This document shows, one piece after another, positions 11,311 to 23,344 of a DNA stretch of 64,000 nt (within the stretch, counting starts at the first letter, position 1; each line of letters opens with the position of its first letter). Source of the DNA: Lichtheimia corymbifera B2541 (Eukaryota; Mucoromycota; Mucoromycetes; Mucorales; Lichtheimiaceae). The notes beneath the pieces were generated by a model that saw nothing but the letters and a program-made list of their open reading frames with translations, had not been told where the DNA came from and made no database searches. The DNA lies in the NCBI GenBank assembly GCA_000697475.1, contig JNEU01000970.1, forward strand, positions 1 through 64,000, read 5' to 3'. A program made the position numbers and the translations under genes.

Positions 11311-12609
11311 GATTTACGCTAAAAGGAAAATACAGTATGTTGAACTTGAATTAAGCCTATGACTTTTGGCGGCAGCGGAGAAAACAGGCCTTGAAATGAG
11401 CATGAAGAGTGACGAAAGAAGAGTTAGATCCTTTACAACATACAGAAAATGTGCTTGTATTCATGGTTGGGATGTACTGTATTGCTTGAATTGCTTCCTT
11501 TTTCGTTGGGGTTCATGTCATGCGGGATCTTGTTAACACAGTCAAACAAAAGAAACAGCATCCAAATCAATAAAAAGTTGCTGCATTGATGGGGTGGAGA
11601 AATAGTTGGAGCGTGCGCATCATCTGATTGATGAACAATGACCTTGTGACGAAAAACCACTCATATGTTAATGAATATTGCCTTTTGGATATAGAGTGTC
11701 ATCGTGCCAAATATAACTACTGCCTGGCACAAGGTACACCGATGATCCCCGTATCCCCCGGTTCGCGAAAAACTGATATCACTCTGTAACTTAAGATGGT
11801 TGATGGATCAAGAATACGATTGATTGTAATCAGCGTGTGGAGCATTAGCAATGGTTGATCTTTGCTACCCAAGTTCAGTGATAGGATCATATGCAGTGCT
11901 TTGTATCCAAGTCATCTATTATACTCAAGGGGATTGGGATGGTCTAGAAGTGAAAAGAACCAGTAAGCAATACAAAACATAGTCGATCCAGTATTACTAA
12001 TCATTGCAATGAAGTTCTTCTGAGCCGGAACCGGGGAACATGCATCATCAAAACATTACGTGGAACCAATGTCGGAGCTCGTTCAGTGTGGCGTTCATTG
12101 CTGCTGTCATTTCTATGTTGACTCGATCAAGGATTGAAAAGTAGCACAAACCGCAGCCATGTTTGATTACTTCTTGTATACATCTACTCGGCTAACTCTT
12201 TTAGCATGCCATCCACTGCGATAATGTCGCTTGAGTTAATTGATAATCGTCTGTATGTTAATTTTGATTTTGTGTTAGTATTGCAGAAAGTCCACGGCAT
12301 CAATCAATACTGGACATAGTATTCGGAAAACATGCAGGTCGATTTTTGAGAGAAAGTAGCGTGTGTCTGGTGGGGTATTTGTCATCATACAATGGGTACT
12401 GCTTGCATGAGTCATGCCACGCATCTTTGGATACATTGTGTCACCATATTACACAGTGATCTACAGTGTCCGCTTGCCCGGGTTTGCTGCGGATTGATCT
12501 CGATTAATCTGGGGTTGTCGCCATTCAAAGTCCCTGTAGAGATATAATGACACGGTAGTGGTCAATTACCCATCTCTTTATCCTTTATCTATCTTTTACA
12601 TCATTCGCC
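11311..12609. other. 1.3-kb intergenic region, divergent promoters
   Basis: This lies between the Crm1-like gene (minus) and the arrestin gene (plus), so both 5' regulatory regions should be here. A small inverted repeat GTGCCA...TGGCAC occurs near 11705-11731. No coding frame of note. Confidence 0.5.
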
Positions 12610-14607
12610 ATGTCAGCAATACCTCAACGGAATCGCTTATTTCGGCTTATTCTTGATGAACCTGTCATTTACCTGGGCGATACCATGGGCACCAGCATGG
12701 TGCGAGGTGAAGTCATGGTCAACTTTGAACAACAGACCCGCATCCATGGCCCTATACAACTTGTTTTTTCAGGCACTCAAACTGTTTATCCTTGGAAAGG
12801 TATGTCCACCACCATCACAATGAGATGTAGTCATGTGATCGCTTGATGCTTATATGAAACACCTCTAGCGATTATGCAAAAGCCCAGCAAGCCGGTTAAG
12901 ACGAATTTGCACCGTATAGAGCTCTCATTGCTTCCTCCCAATGGCCAAGGAATGATGCCTCCAGGTGTACAGCGTTTTCCATTTGAGTTCCCTATTCCTG
13001 GTTATTTGCCTACAACATTATCTATTCCCGATCGCCTAGAAATTGGTTATACGGTCACTGCCACGTTACGACGTTCTCCCTTGGGTGGCAGCGACAACCA
13101 CACAAGCTCTTGGCTTGATTGGACAAGCTTCAGTAATAAATCCACATTGACTGCTTCAGTATGCCTACAGGTCGTTCGCGCTATTGAATCAATACCCAGC
13201 ATGTTAGGAGTTGGTCTTCTACAACAACAACAGCAGCAACAAGAACTGACAGTGCACTTCAATCAACACGCGAGTTCAGCATCTTCATCTAACAACAGCA
13301 GTCAGAATCGTATGGTGCTTGATCGATATTTTGACCTTACAAGAAGAGGGAGCGTTGACAATTTGTTGATGAATGGTGACTACAATACCAGCCGACCTGT
13401 GAGTTTGTCTCTGGATGAGCAACATGATCAGTTAGCTTACTCGATGGCAGGGCGTTCTATCAATAACTGGAACAAGCCAATGAAAGAGAATGAAGCAGGA
13501 GTACGCTATGAACTGGGGATCGATCGCACAGCTATTGCCATTGGTACCAGCCTCGGGGTCCATGTGCATTTGGAGCCGCAGCAGCAAGATATCAAGATCC
13601 GTTCAATTACAGCTCGAATCACTGAAACGCGTGATTATACCATCAGCATGCCATCCAACAGCAACAGCAAAGGTTCTACAAAAGATCGTGTATGCAAGGA
13701 CACTGAAACATTGACCATGATTCTTAAATGGGCTTATGGATATCCATGCGACGATTCGCCTCGTAACAGTAGCGGCAGTGATTGTGACGACGGTGCGAGC
13801 AAGGGCAAGATGGCCATACAAGCAGCTAAACAAGCTACCACGGTTCTAAGCGGCAAATATCGTCATCCATGTATTGTGAACAACCAGGAGGAAAGGGATA
13901 ATACTCCTAACGAGACGCAGCAAGTTCCGTTGTCTGATCAAGAAGGCTATCATAGTGATATGTTGGAGAAATATCCCTTGAGCTCCTCTTCTCCACCTGA
14001 CCAAACGGATCATATCACACAAGGAAAATTGCTCAATCTTAAGTTTCTCAACGAAAAGGTCCATGTGGGAGAGTACTTTGATGGCTGGTTTGTTATGCCT
14101 GTCCCATCATGTGAGCATATGTTACGACCTACCATGGCGCACAACAGCATCACTATAAGCCATTGGTTGTATCTTGACGTGGTCCTTGATTGCAGCAGCG
14201 ACAAGAAGACTCGAAAGTTAACACTTGGTACTCCAATGCGGTTGTTGGATTGTCGCTTGACACTAGGAGCATCTGATGATCACACTGGAGATAAGCAAAT
14301 GATCCTTCCTCCACCTCCAAGTTATGACGAGGCAGTTTGTGGTTCCAGAAACAAGATTAACGAAAACAACAACGATGAAAACACGACGGTAGCCAACAGC
14401 GACCATTTTTGGATTCAACGATGGCCCATTACGCAGGACTCGGTATGGGGCACCACCTGCAGCACCCAATGCCCTTGCAAGGCTAGAACAAACAACAGCC
14501 CTACAACCAAGCAGCAGAACAACCAACCATCCCAACAAATATCAATACAGCAACCATCCTCACGTTGGCAGCCCGAATGGGGAGCTCCACCCACATATAC
14601 CCGATAA
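12610..14607 (+). CDS. Alpha-arrestin (ART-like) with two C-terminal PPxY motifs, 642 aa
   Basis: Exons 12610-12799 and 12869-14607 join in frame (GCG ATT ATG across the junction) to 643 codons including the stop. The N-terminal half is arrestin-N-like: RLFRLILDEPVIYLGDT, VRGEVMVNF, IQLVFSGTQTVYPW, then FPFEFPIPGYLPTTL, the typical F-F-x-x-P strand. The middle contains Q-rich and S/N-rich insertions. The C-terminus carries PPPPSYDEAV and GAPPTYTR, two PPxY motifs of the kind bound by WW domains of NEDD4/Rsp5 ubiquitin ligases. Known alpha-arrestins recruit the ligase to plasma-membrane transporters for endocytosis; that role is inferred here. Confidence 0.85.
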
Positions 14608-14837
14608 TAATCCAAGCGTGTGATATTCTAGACAACTCCTATCATATTTCCAATTCACATCCCCCTCCCCATAGCATGTATTCCTTCTCCTCACCATCAT
14701 CCTATTACTTCCATAAATAGATACATCCCTTTCGTGCAAATTAATGTCTTTCTCTCCTAAAATGCATATACAATTCAGATTTATAAATGATAATTCACAC
14801 AATGAAACGCATCTTTCTCCTTTGCCGTCATTTTAAT

Positions 14838-15131
14838 ATGCTTTTGTCTAAATCATTCTGTGTCTTTTTTGCCCTGTGTTCTACCGCCCTAGCAGTGGAT
14901 ACAACATTCATGAGCAAGCGTACACCGTGGGTTCCTGAACGGCTTGCTAGGCGTGAGGATGATGGTTTGCCTGGTTGCGAAAACCCAGACCGTTTCAAGT
15001 GCGACAATATTGATCCAGACTGTGAAGAAAAGTGCAAGAACATCGACTTTGGTAAACCCTTGATGCCAAGCTGCTTTGAAAACAAGTGCTACTGTGGCTT
15101 TTCCCCTGGTATCTTTGGAACGAACTTTTAG
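14838..15131 (+). CDS. Small secreted cysteine-rich peptide precursor with CS-alpha-beta-like pattern, 97 aa
   Basis: From ATG at 14838 the product begins MLLSKSFCVFFALCSTALAV, a good signal peptide; upstream in-frame ATGs at 14787 and 14802 are possible but add a weaker leader. Dibasic sites (KR and RR) follow, suggesting Kex2-type processing before the cysteine-rich part. The mature region has seven Cys: C-x7-C-x6-C-x3-C-x11-C-x4-C-x-C, which includes the CxxxC...CxC signature of CS-alpha-beta (defensin-type) peptides with one extra Cys. It is intronless and 230 bp downstream of the arrestin gene. An antimicrobial role is possible but not shown; it could equally be another small secreted protein. 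Confidence 0.65.
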   Translation: MLLSKSFCVFFALCSTALAVDTTFMSKRTPWVPERLARREDDGLPGCENPDRFKCDNIDPDCEEKCKNIDFGKPLMPSCFENKCYCGFSPGIFGTNF

Positions 15132-15309
15132 ATATAGATCCCTTCTCTGTTTGCGTAGTATTAGTTTCTAGTAGTAGTAGCGGTAGTGGTACAATTTTTC
15201 TGCATTAAAGTGGCTTAACATCATATCCAGCGACAGCGCGTTCGATAGCTGCACGTCTTTCCTCACAGTGTTGACACGTTTTTTGCCTCGATCCTTTCTA
15301 CGTCACGCC

Positions 15310-16757
15310 ATGTCAAAGGTACGTGTGGTTTGCTCCACAATGATAAGTTGGGTATTGACGCTAGGAATTGTTATTCAGATTATTGGAACCCATAGTGGTC
15401 ATTTCCACTGGTAAAGCAATAGAAAAATATATAGTGAACCGTGCAAAAGGCTATCGATCTCACACTCTCCTCTTGCACCAAATGACTTTTTGCAGTGATG
15501 AAGCCTTAGCTGTATGGATGCTCAAACAGACAAACGACTTTAAAGGCGCTACTCTCGTTCGTACTCGTGATCCTGCCAAACTTGCCGAGTGTTCCGTGGT
15601 TGTTGACGTAGGAGGTGTTTATGACCCTGCACAGCAGCGATATGATCATCATCAGGTAAAGATCAAGCTGGAAAACCAAACAAGTATAAATTGATATTGA
15701 GTATACATGTAGCGTGGCTTTACAGAAACCTTTGATGACAAGCATACTACCAAATTAAGTTCGGCAGGTCTTGTCTACAAGTAAGTTGACCTCCATGATG
15801 TCGCACAAACCATGTCGTATCCCGGATTTTGACAGCTGTGCCGAAAAATAGACACTTTGGACGTCAAGTAATCGCCAACATTCTTGGTCGCCCCGAGACG
15901 GATAAGGACATTGAAATTATCTTCCAAAAAGCCTACAATGTTAGTATATTAGATGCTGTTGGATGGAGTAATGATGACTTAAGATGATATACAGGATTTT
16001 ATAGAGGCTCTTGATGCCAATGATAACGGTATCAGTGCATATCCTAGCAACATTACCCCATTGTACAAGGAATCTCCTACTTCTTTGCCCCAGCGTGTCG
16101 CCAAGAAAAATCCTGCATGGAATGAAACCCTTACTGATCCAGAGACCGATGCTCGTTTCATTGTGGCTTCCGATATGGCTGGCAGTGAATTGGCCGAGTA
16201 CGTTCAAAGCATGGCATCCTCCTGGTTACCTGCACGTGCACTTGTTGTGGATGCTCTTGACAAACGCGAACAGGTACACCCTTCAGGTCGCGTGATTGCG
16301 TTAGAACGCTCGTGTCCTTGGAAAGAACATTTGTTGACCTTGGAGCAAGAACGTGGTTTGGTGGAAGATGACAAGCGCATTTTGTATGTGTTGTACCCTG
16401 AATCTACTGCACCTGAGAGCAACTGGCGTATCCAATGTGTACCTGTCCGCCCTGAAGGATTTGAAAATAGAAAGAGTCTGCCAGAGAGGTAAATAGGTGT
16501 ATGTATTTATAACGGTATAGATTACTGATGGAAAGTATGATATATTTATATAGCTGGAGAGGATTCCGTGATCAGGAACTGAGCCAAATCAGCAAAATTG
16601 ATGGATGTATCTTTGTCCATGCAGGAGGGTAAGAGCTGATGTAAGGTCTTGACATTGTTCAAAGGATTCACCGATATACTTGATATGTAGATTCATTGGC
16701 GGGAACAAGACTCGTCACGGTGTCTATGAAATGGCACGCCTTGCATTGGAACATTAG
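15310..16757 (+). CDS. MYG1: MYG1 / UPF0160 family exonuclease, 330 aa, 8 exons
   Basis: Exons 15310-15318, 15379-15410, 15496-15655, 15713-15780, 15852-15939, 15995-16488, 16554-16628 and 16691-16757 sum to 331 codons including the stop. The start ATG TCA AAG is split by an intron from IIGTHSGHFHCDEALA, the metal-binding motif of the family. Further motifs are VVVDVGGVYDP, YDHHQ (the DHH-like pair), LDANDNGIS, WLPARALVVDAL and GGFIGGN near the end. MYG1 proteins are DHH-like phosphoesterases; the studied human and yeast members act on RNA in nucleus and mitochondria. Confidence 0.93.
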
Positions 16758-16969
16758 TAGTATAATTTATGAAATTTGGAAACAAAGGATATCCCCTGAT
16801 GGAAAGAGGAACAATACTTGTGTATGGATATGGGACAGTGGAATATTTGGTGTTACTATTAAGCGAAGGATCAGGTTACATGCATGAGGAAGATTCACAT
16901 TTTATGTAATAAATGAACCATTACACTAAAAGAGTACAATTTTACGTGGAATAGGGAGATAACCAGACC

Positions 16970-19124
16970 TCATATTAAGCTAAACGATGGCGTGTTATCA
17001 GTTTTTCTCTGTTGTTGAGCCTGTTCACTGTGCTGTCCATGGAGATCTCGCATGCGTTCCCATACGTCCATATGTCTGGACATGGCACGTCCATCTTCAG
17101 GCTGTTCACTGTCAATATCAAGCGAACGTTGCCATTGAGCATGGTCAGAGGCTGTGTATGTATTGCTGGTACTAGTACGCATGCCTTCGCCATAGCGTTT
17201 GATCTTCTCATCGGATGCTGCCATGCCCTCCATATCCTGATATACAAAAAGTGGGTAGTCATTATTGTTTTGCTGAGAGGTCACAGCACCTGGTAGCCAA
17301 CGTGGGTTGAGTGCACGAGCCTTTCGGCGCTGACGACGCATGTACCACCAAACACCAAAGACAACCAGCAATGCTCCCAAAAGCGAGAAACCAATGGCTA
17401 GTCCTTTGTTACGTGCACCGTTGCTTGGCTTATTTGGATTACTGATGACTGTTGGATCGTATGGCAAAGGATGATCACCACCATAAACGTTCGCATCAGA
17501 CGGAAAATTCGGGAAAGAGAATGAGCATCCAGGGTTGTCGTAGCGGCTAGGATCGTCTTGGTGTGAGATTTTGTCCACCCATTTCCATGACTTCATGTCG
17601 AGAATTCCAACACTGTTTGTCAAATTTGGTTGCTTTTGCTCTTGGTACTGCAGAATACCGCTGTATCCTTATACATAATGTGAATTTAAAATGGAAACGG
17701 GTATCATTCTCTTTCTTACCAAGCATGACAAGCATATACTGGCCATAAGTAATCGCACCATGCCCTGCACGTGCAACAGGCGCATCACCGCTAACTTCTG
17801 GTTTGGACCATGTCAAGGTACATGTGTCTAAGACAAACACGTCTTGCGAGCTATCGAAACCAGATGCTGATGTGTTGAGACCACCAAATACGACAATGGA
17901 TTTGCCATCAGGAGCTATTAAGCAATTATGTATTAGAGCAAGCCAAAAATAGCCATGTAAGCAGCTGGTTTACCTGGAGTAGCAGAGAATCTATCATTGT
18001 AGCCATAGTATGGATATTAGCCAAAGTGATATGTTTGATCACGGAGGAAATGACTTACCCAAAACGAGCAGGAGGGATATCACCAATAGTCGCCATACTT
18101 AGTGCTGTATTTTCGACAGTATCAAACACTAAAATTTGGGATCATTCATTCATTAATAATAACATTAAAAAGCGCATGATGATGTTCACCTACCTAGTAC
18201 ACTCTGGAAGTCTGCGTACATCTTAGTTGAGGAATCCAGTGCTACTGCTCCACCAAAAACAAATAATTTATCCCCCCTATAACAAAAGACACATCACATT
18301 AACACCTTGCTACTATGTTGGATCAATATTATACATACACCAGTGTAGCTGAATGGCCATACCGCCTGGGTGCTTTTCCCCAGCCATAGGTGATTTCAGG
18401 CCATCCCCAAGAAGCCGTGTTGGTATCAAAGGTAAAAAAGTCGTCAAACTAAAGCAAGAAATGATCAGCCATAGTTTGATATAAGATGATGACGAGCTCA
18501 CATATTGTGTATCTGAACCTTGTCGAGCACGACCACCATAATAGAAAGCAGTTCCCGTGGAGTTGATAGTTGCTGACATCGCGGCACGAGCTGTAGGTGA
18601 TCCACCCGACAGAGGAGCTGCGTACAAAAAGCACCTGAATTAATTCACTTGGAACCAACCTTAAGAAAAGAACCACTTACGAGCACGCCAAGATCCAGAA
18701 ACATTGTATTGCACAAGTTTGGTCATTGCATCTGTACCACCATCACCAGCCTGCACATACAACGTTTCGCTTGTGCCTCCAGGACTTGCTGGATATGCAA
18801 CTCCATACATGAACGGCCCGAACTGGCTGTTAATTTGTACTTTGTCACGTTTGGCCCAGTAGGGACAGTTAATGTCCAGCCCATTCGATAGATCGAGACT
18901 GTAAACATCAGCCGAATCCTATAGTTTTCTAATGTCAATGCTTCGGATAAGGCTTCGAGTCCACTGAAACTGCTTATTACCATAGTGCCTCCAACTATGT
19001 ACACACGATCGTTTGTTAAGACTGGAGAAAATTCGGTACGGTTTGGACCATAGGTACAAGTTTGGGCCAAAAGACCTCCAAAAAGGAAGGACGAGGATAT
19101 AATTAAATGCAGCAGAGAGTGCAT
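16970..19124 (-). CDS. Kelch-type beta-propeller membrane protein with signal peptide and C-terminal TM helix
   Basis: The start at 19124 gives MHSLLHLIISSSFLFGGLLAQT, a signal peptide. Kelch-like blades follow over several short exons: NDRVYIVGG, AFYYGG, RGDKLFVFGG, KSIVVFGG with TLTWSKPEV, and ARAGHGAITYGQYMLVMLG. Near the C-terminus, after an N/P-rich linker, there is one strong TM segment (GLAIGFSLLGALLVVFGVWW) followed by the basic stop-transfer RRQRRKAR and a 100-residue cytosolic tail ending SFSLI. This suggests a type I cell-surface protein with an extracellular propeller. Function unknown; similar fungal proteins have been linked to wall or polarity roles. Not every splice site was resolved. 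Confidence 0.8.
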
Positions 19125-19478
19125 TATATATGGGGAGGGTGTGGTTAAAGGAAGGTAAAAGTGATAATGAATAAAAGGAAAAAGAAAGATTAGTGTCAAC
19201 AAGTGTGAATGGAGCAATCTTTTCTCTACTTTTCTCTCACGGTCGTACGAAATCATATGCAATGGCTGTAATCAGTGGAGGAAGTAATGACGTTACACGA
19301 GTTTCTATATAATGCTGGGTTTGATGGAGATCAGGTACACACATTGCAAGTGGGCAGGCCGCCACTTTGACGCCAACATATAGATCCACTGCAAGTGGTT
19401 GCCTTTGTATGGCATGTATCATGATTATCATTCAGAAGAAATTCCATATGAATGTCGTATATCATGGTTGCTGGTTTA
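19125..19478. other. Spacer between kelch gene and second P450
   Basis: Contains the kelch gene promoter and the P450 3' flank. No additional gene is seen. Confidence 0.5.
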
Positions 19479-21684
19479 TTAGTAACGCGGTTTGAACACA
19501 ATTTGCAAGTCATCTGGCCGAACACCCAGCACAAGTCCTGTTGTACTTAAGCCATTCTTATGAGCAGAGTTTTCAGGAAGGCTCAACTCGTACTTTCTCA
19601 CTATATAGAGCCAAATATTCACGTTAGGCAAAAAAGGAAGGGATATATCGGTGTTTGAGTTACTTACACAGCATAGGCAAGAGCGTCCGTTGTTCGGCCA
19701 AGCTAAAGTTCATGCCTAAACATTGTCTTTGTCCGTTTCTGTGTATAATTGCTCTATTAGCACGGTGCATTTTATTTTTCAATCGAAAGAGAGTAGTTTC
19801 AAAACTTACATAAAAGGCAACCAGGGCATTCCTTGGCCAGCTAATTGCTCTGCTTCACCACCTGGAGCAAAGCGTTCGGGTTTGAATGTATCTGGCTCGC
19901 TTTGTGCGACCAATGAGTGATGATCGTTCTTCCATGTCCATTCAAATTACGTACCTCCACACCTTTGGGTTATGGTGCAATTCGTAAATATCAAGTACCA
20001 CTTTGGAACCTTTTGGTATAAATGTGCCGGCAAGTTCGGTATCTTGTGAGGTGGTACGTGCCAAAGTTGATGCAGCAGGAGGATGAACCCTGAGATTCTA
20101 TAATGTTGACCTGATGATAAGCATTCGAAAAGTGCCTAATGAATAATTTCCTTCATACGAACCTCTTTGATGGCTTGATGGATATAAGGCATTTGGCTCC
20201 ATTGCTCTGCGGTAGGAATCACATCCTCAGGGGCATCTCCCAATACACGGATAGCTTCTTCACGTGCCTTTGCTTGTACATCCTACATCATTGTCATTAG
20301 CTGAAAGGATAGTTGTATTCGTTTTGGCTTACTGGGTTGACAGCGAGCTCATAAGCAATGCCTGCCAAAGCGTTTGCGGTGGTGTCGTGTCCAGCAATAA
20401 AAAAGATCACCATGTTGTTCTATATTCCAAAGTCAATCACATAGTAGTAACACAACTACACACAAAATGCTTACTCGCAACTCTTCATTAGACATAATCC
20501 CTTGACCTGAGTTTTCGGCTTCGATCATCATTGTCAGCAAATCCTTTTCCTCGTGTTCGTCAGTGTCACTGGACTGTTTCTTGTTCTTTAGCATTTGGCG
20601 TTTGGTAGCGATAATATTATCAATCATATTGAGGAGGCTATTGCATTCGGCATGTTTTTGCTTGCGTTTTACGTTCAAAGGAAGAAACCAGGTATCCAAC
20701 TTTGGGAGCATCAAGTACAAGGGCTCAAACGTTGCAGACATGACGGTTTTGTAGCGGGTCACCCACTCGCTGTTCTTATCTCCGACAGCGTTAAAGTCGA
20801 AATCTTGCATGATGAGGATATGGCAAGTCAGCTGTGAAATCAAGGGAACATCACCGTATCACCTACCAAACGCAGCGAGACCAAGCGCATCCAACGTCCA
20901 TCTTTCAGTAGCATCGTGAATATCTATAGGCCCCTCCTTACAGAGTTCATCCATCACACCGAAAAGTTTGATGCTGAGTTGACCAAACATGTTGATTGGC
21001 ATCGTTCCATGAAAAGCAGGATTGGCAATCTGAATATGCAAAAGAAGAGGTGAGTCTCTGATAGAATATATATCCTGTTATTGTATTCACCTTTCTATGA
21101 GCTTTCCACGGTGCTCCCGTTAGACTGCCAATATGACGCGTACCAAGCATACGACCAAATAACGTGCCAAATGTGTGTGATCGATCTGCCTTTGGGAAGA
21201 TGTCTTGGGAAAAGTTAAGCGCTTGATATACTCGTAGCCATAAAGTATCGTTATCGTACCTGTTTTAAATAAGAGCTTTTTTGCGGCTTCTGGACGAACT
21301 ACATGGATGGTCCATCCATCTCTGTCAAAACGCTACAATCCTAGTATGTAAATCTTCTGATGAAAAAGCACTTGAAAACTAAGGGGTACTCACCACATAC
21401 AACCCGCTGTCGGACTTGTTTCCAGCTGGGATTGTCAGCTCCTTGGATACCTCATTGATTGATCTACGATCCATCATTGCCTTGATATATTCAAAAAATC
21501 CGAGGTGCGGGATATGTGCCAGTTTATGAGGCACCGTGGTGATGGATGTGTATAAAGCATACGTGGTGATCAGAGTGACGGCTGCAGAAATAGACACCCG
21601 ATGCCGATGAAAAAGTCGTTGCGATTGTTCGCTTGTAAAGAAAGGAACAACGTACGTATTGACATGATCAATAATGCTGTCCAT
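19479..21684 (-). CDS. Cytochrome P450 (second), multi-exon
   Basis: The start at 21684 (MDSIIDHVNTYVV) leads into a hydrophobic segment (VSISAAVTLITTYALY) acting as membrane anchor. Recognised motifs in order are WTLDALGLAAFG, MVIFFIAGHDTTANALAG (I-helix AGxDTT, intact), an ENLRVHPPA-type ExxR, FKPERFAPG, and the heme loop across an exon junction ending GQRQCLGMNFSLAE. The C-terminus is VFKPRY. At least eight short introns are present. It differs from the P450 at 4874 in having a textbook I-helix, so the two are not recent duplicates. Substrate unknown. Confidence 0.87.
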
Positions 21685-23344
21685 GGCTGCAAGATATCTT
21701 GTGGTGAGATTAATTCCATTTTTCTCCTTTTATGTCTTTTTCTTTGTGCACCGAGTGCTGGTTTCGGAATAGTGCGTTGCATTTTTGTTGTTCCGTGATG
21801 ATCCCTTTTCTTTTATTACTTTGCTGGATTGCTGCCACCCAGCATCTTCGAGAAATCTGTACGGAGGATCTCACCCGACTCGTAAAATGCCCTTCATTTG
21901 CTTAAACATTAGCCTTACTACGTTTTAATAAATCGGCTTTCGAGCCATTTGCACAGGCTACCCATGTGGCTAAATTGTTTTAGCTTGTAGGTTATCGGAA
22001 TAACCATTCACACATGCATGAGCTAGCGGCAGCATACTTTCCGAGCCAATCGTTTCGTTTGCCATATTGTATTAATTTCCCATCTGCATCACTGGAAAAG
22101 GGATGGTTTGCATTACAGTACTTCGCGTATGAAAATACTGTATAAATTTCAAAATCGGCGATACATCAAATGTAATTGAGTCATCATCGCTGCTTAAACA
22201 TACACGTATACTATTACAGTTATTAAGAGTAGGCTGACAACAATGACAAGTGTGGCCGTTCAAGCGAAAGGGATAAGAGGTTCAATGATCGTTGTGAATA
22301 TAAAGACGAATGTGTGACTGAATCAACGGAATCGTCGTACGTACGCTCATGACTGAACAAGTTATGAGCAATTCTGCCGTTATCAGCATTATCATGCATC
22401 ATACTCTCAAAACGAAAATGAATACGATATATTGGCAATTGTGAATGGTCCGATGGATCCTGCTCAGACGTTGGTTAGCACCAACGTTGCAGAGTGCAGA
22501 CACTTGACTTGCCACTACCATTGATAATCAAGATCAAGCAGATACTTGATCAGAATTCATAAACCGTGTGTCATCGAGTATTCTATCGAGGCGTGCATGT
22601 TGTATCGCCATCACCTCTGTGTTATGAGTGTCAAGGTGCTACTTAGCTTGCGTTGAAAGCTTAAAGACGTCGTGCTGGTTCATCCATTATCCCGGCGTAC
22701 TTTATTCTGCTAGCGATTACCTCAACTAGGCTATTTTACGCTACTTTTATTTCTCACATAAAGAACGCCTTGTTGTGATTTGTTTACGCTCTTAAATGTA
22801 AAATGTTGTACCTCTTAAAAGAACCGTTGTTACCACCTTCAGGACCCGATCTTTTAGTAACGATTGCGCCAGATTCTTCTTCTACTCAAACGTAATGTGT
22901 GATCATAATTAAGGTCGCTCTGAACATTTAATCTCGATATAGGATGGGCATTTGTAGCAACCAATGGTAACAGCAATCGATTTTCAACTCGCTTATATGA
23001 TCATGACAAGTAGATATGGTAAATCCATCAGTCACGTTGCTGCCCTTTTCTTGATCATCATGCATTAACAGCTAACCTGCAACCTGCTCCTCTTGAAGCA
23101 ACTATATGGGGGCTGAGGGATGGGGGGGGGGAATGACGGCAGGTTTTTTGAACCCACTCGTGCGATAAACGATAGGTAGCAAATGGGGTTGGGCTGGGTT
23201 GGGGGTGCATTTGTATCACACTGCCAATCAAACCGCTCGGGTCCAAACAAAATCAAGCGAGTCAATCTATTCTTTTCACTGTTTTATTGATCTTTTTCCA
23301 CCCTTCTCCACCCTCCTCCTTTGCTGGGAGTTGCACACTATATC
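21685..23344. other. 1.7-kb divergent intergenic region
   Basis: It separates the second P450 (minus) from the kinase gene (plus). A CGTACGTACG palindromic word occurs near 22336-22345 and a G9 run near 23125. No gene is seen. Confidence 0.5.
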
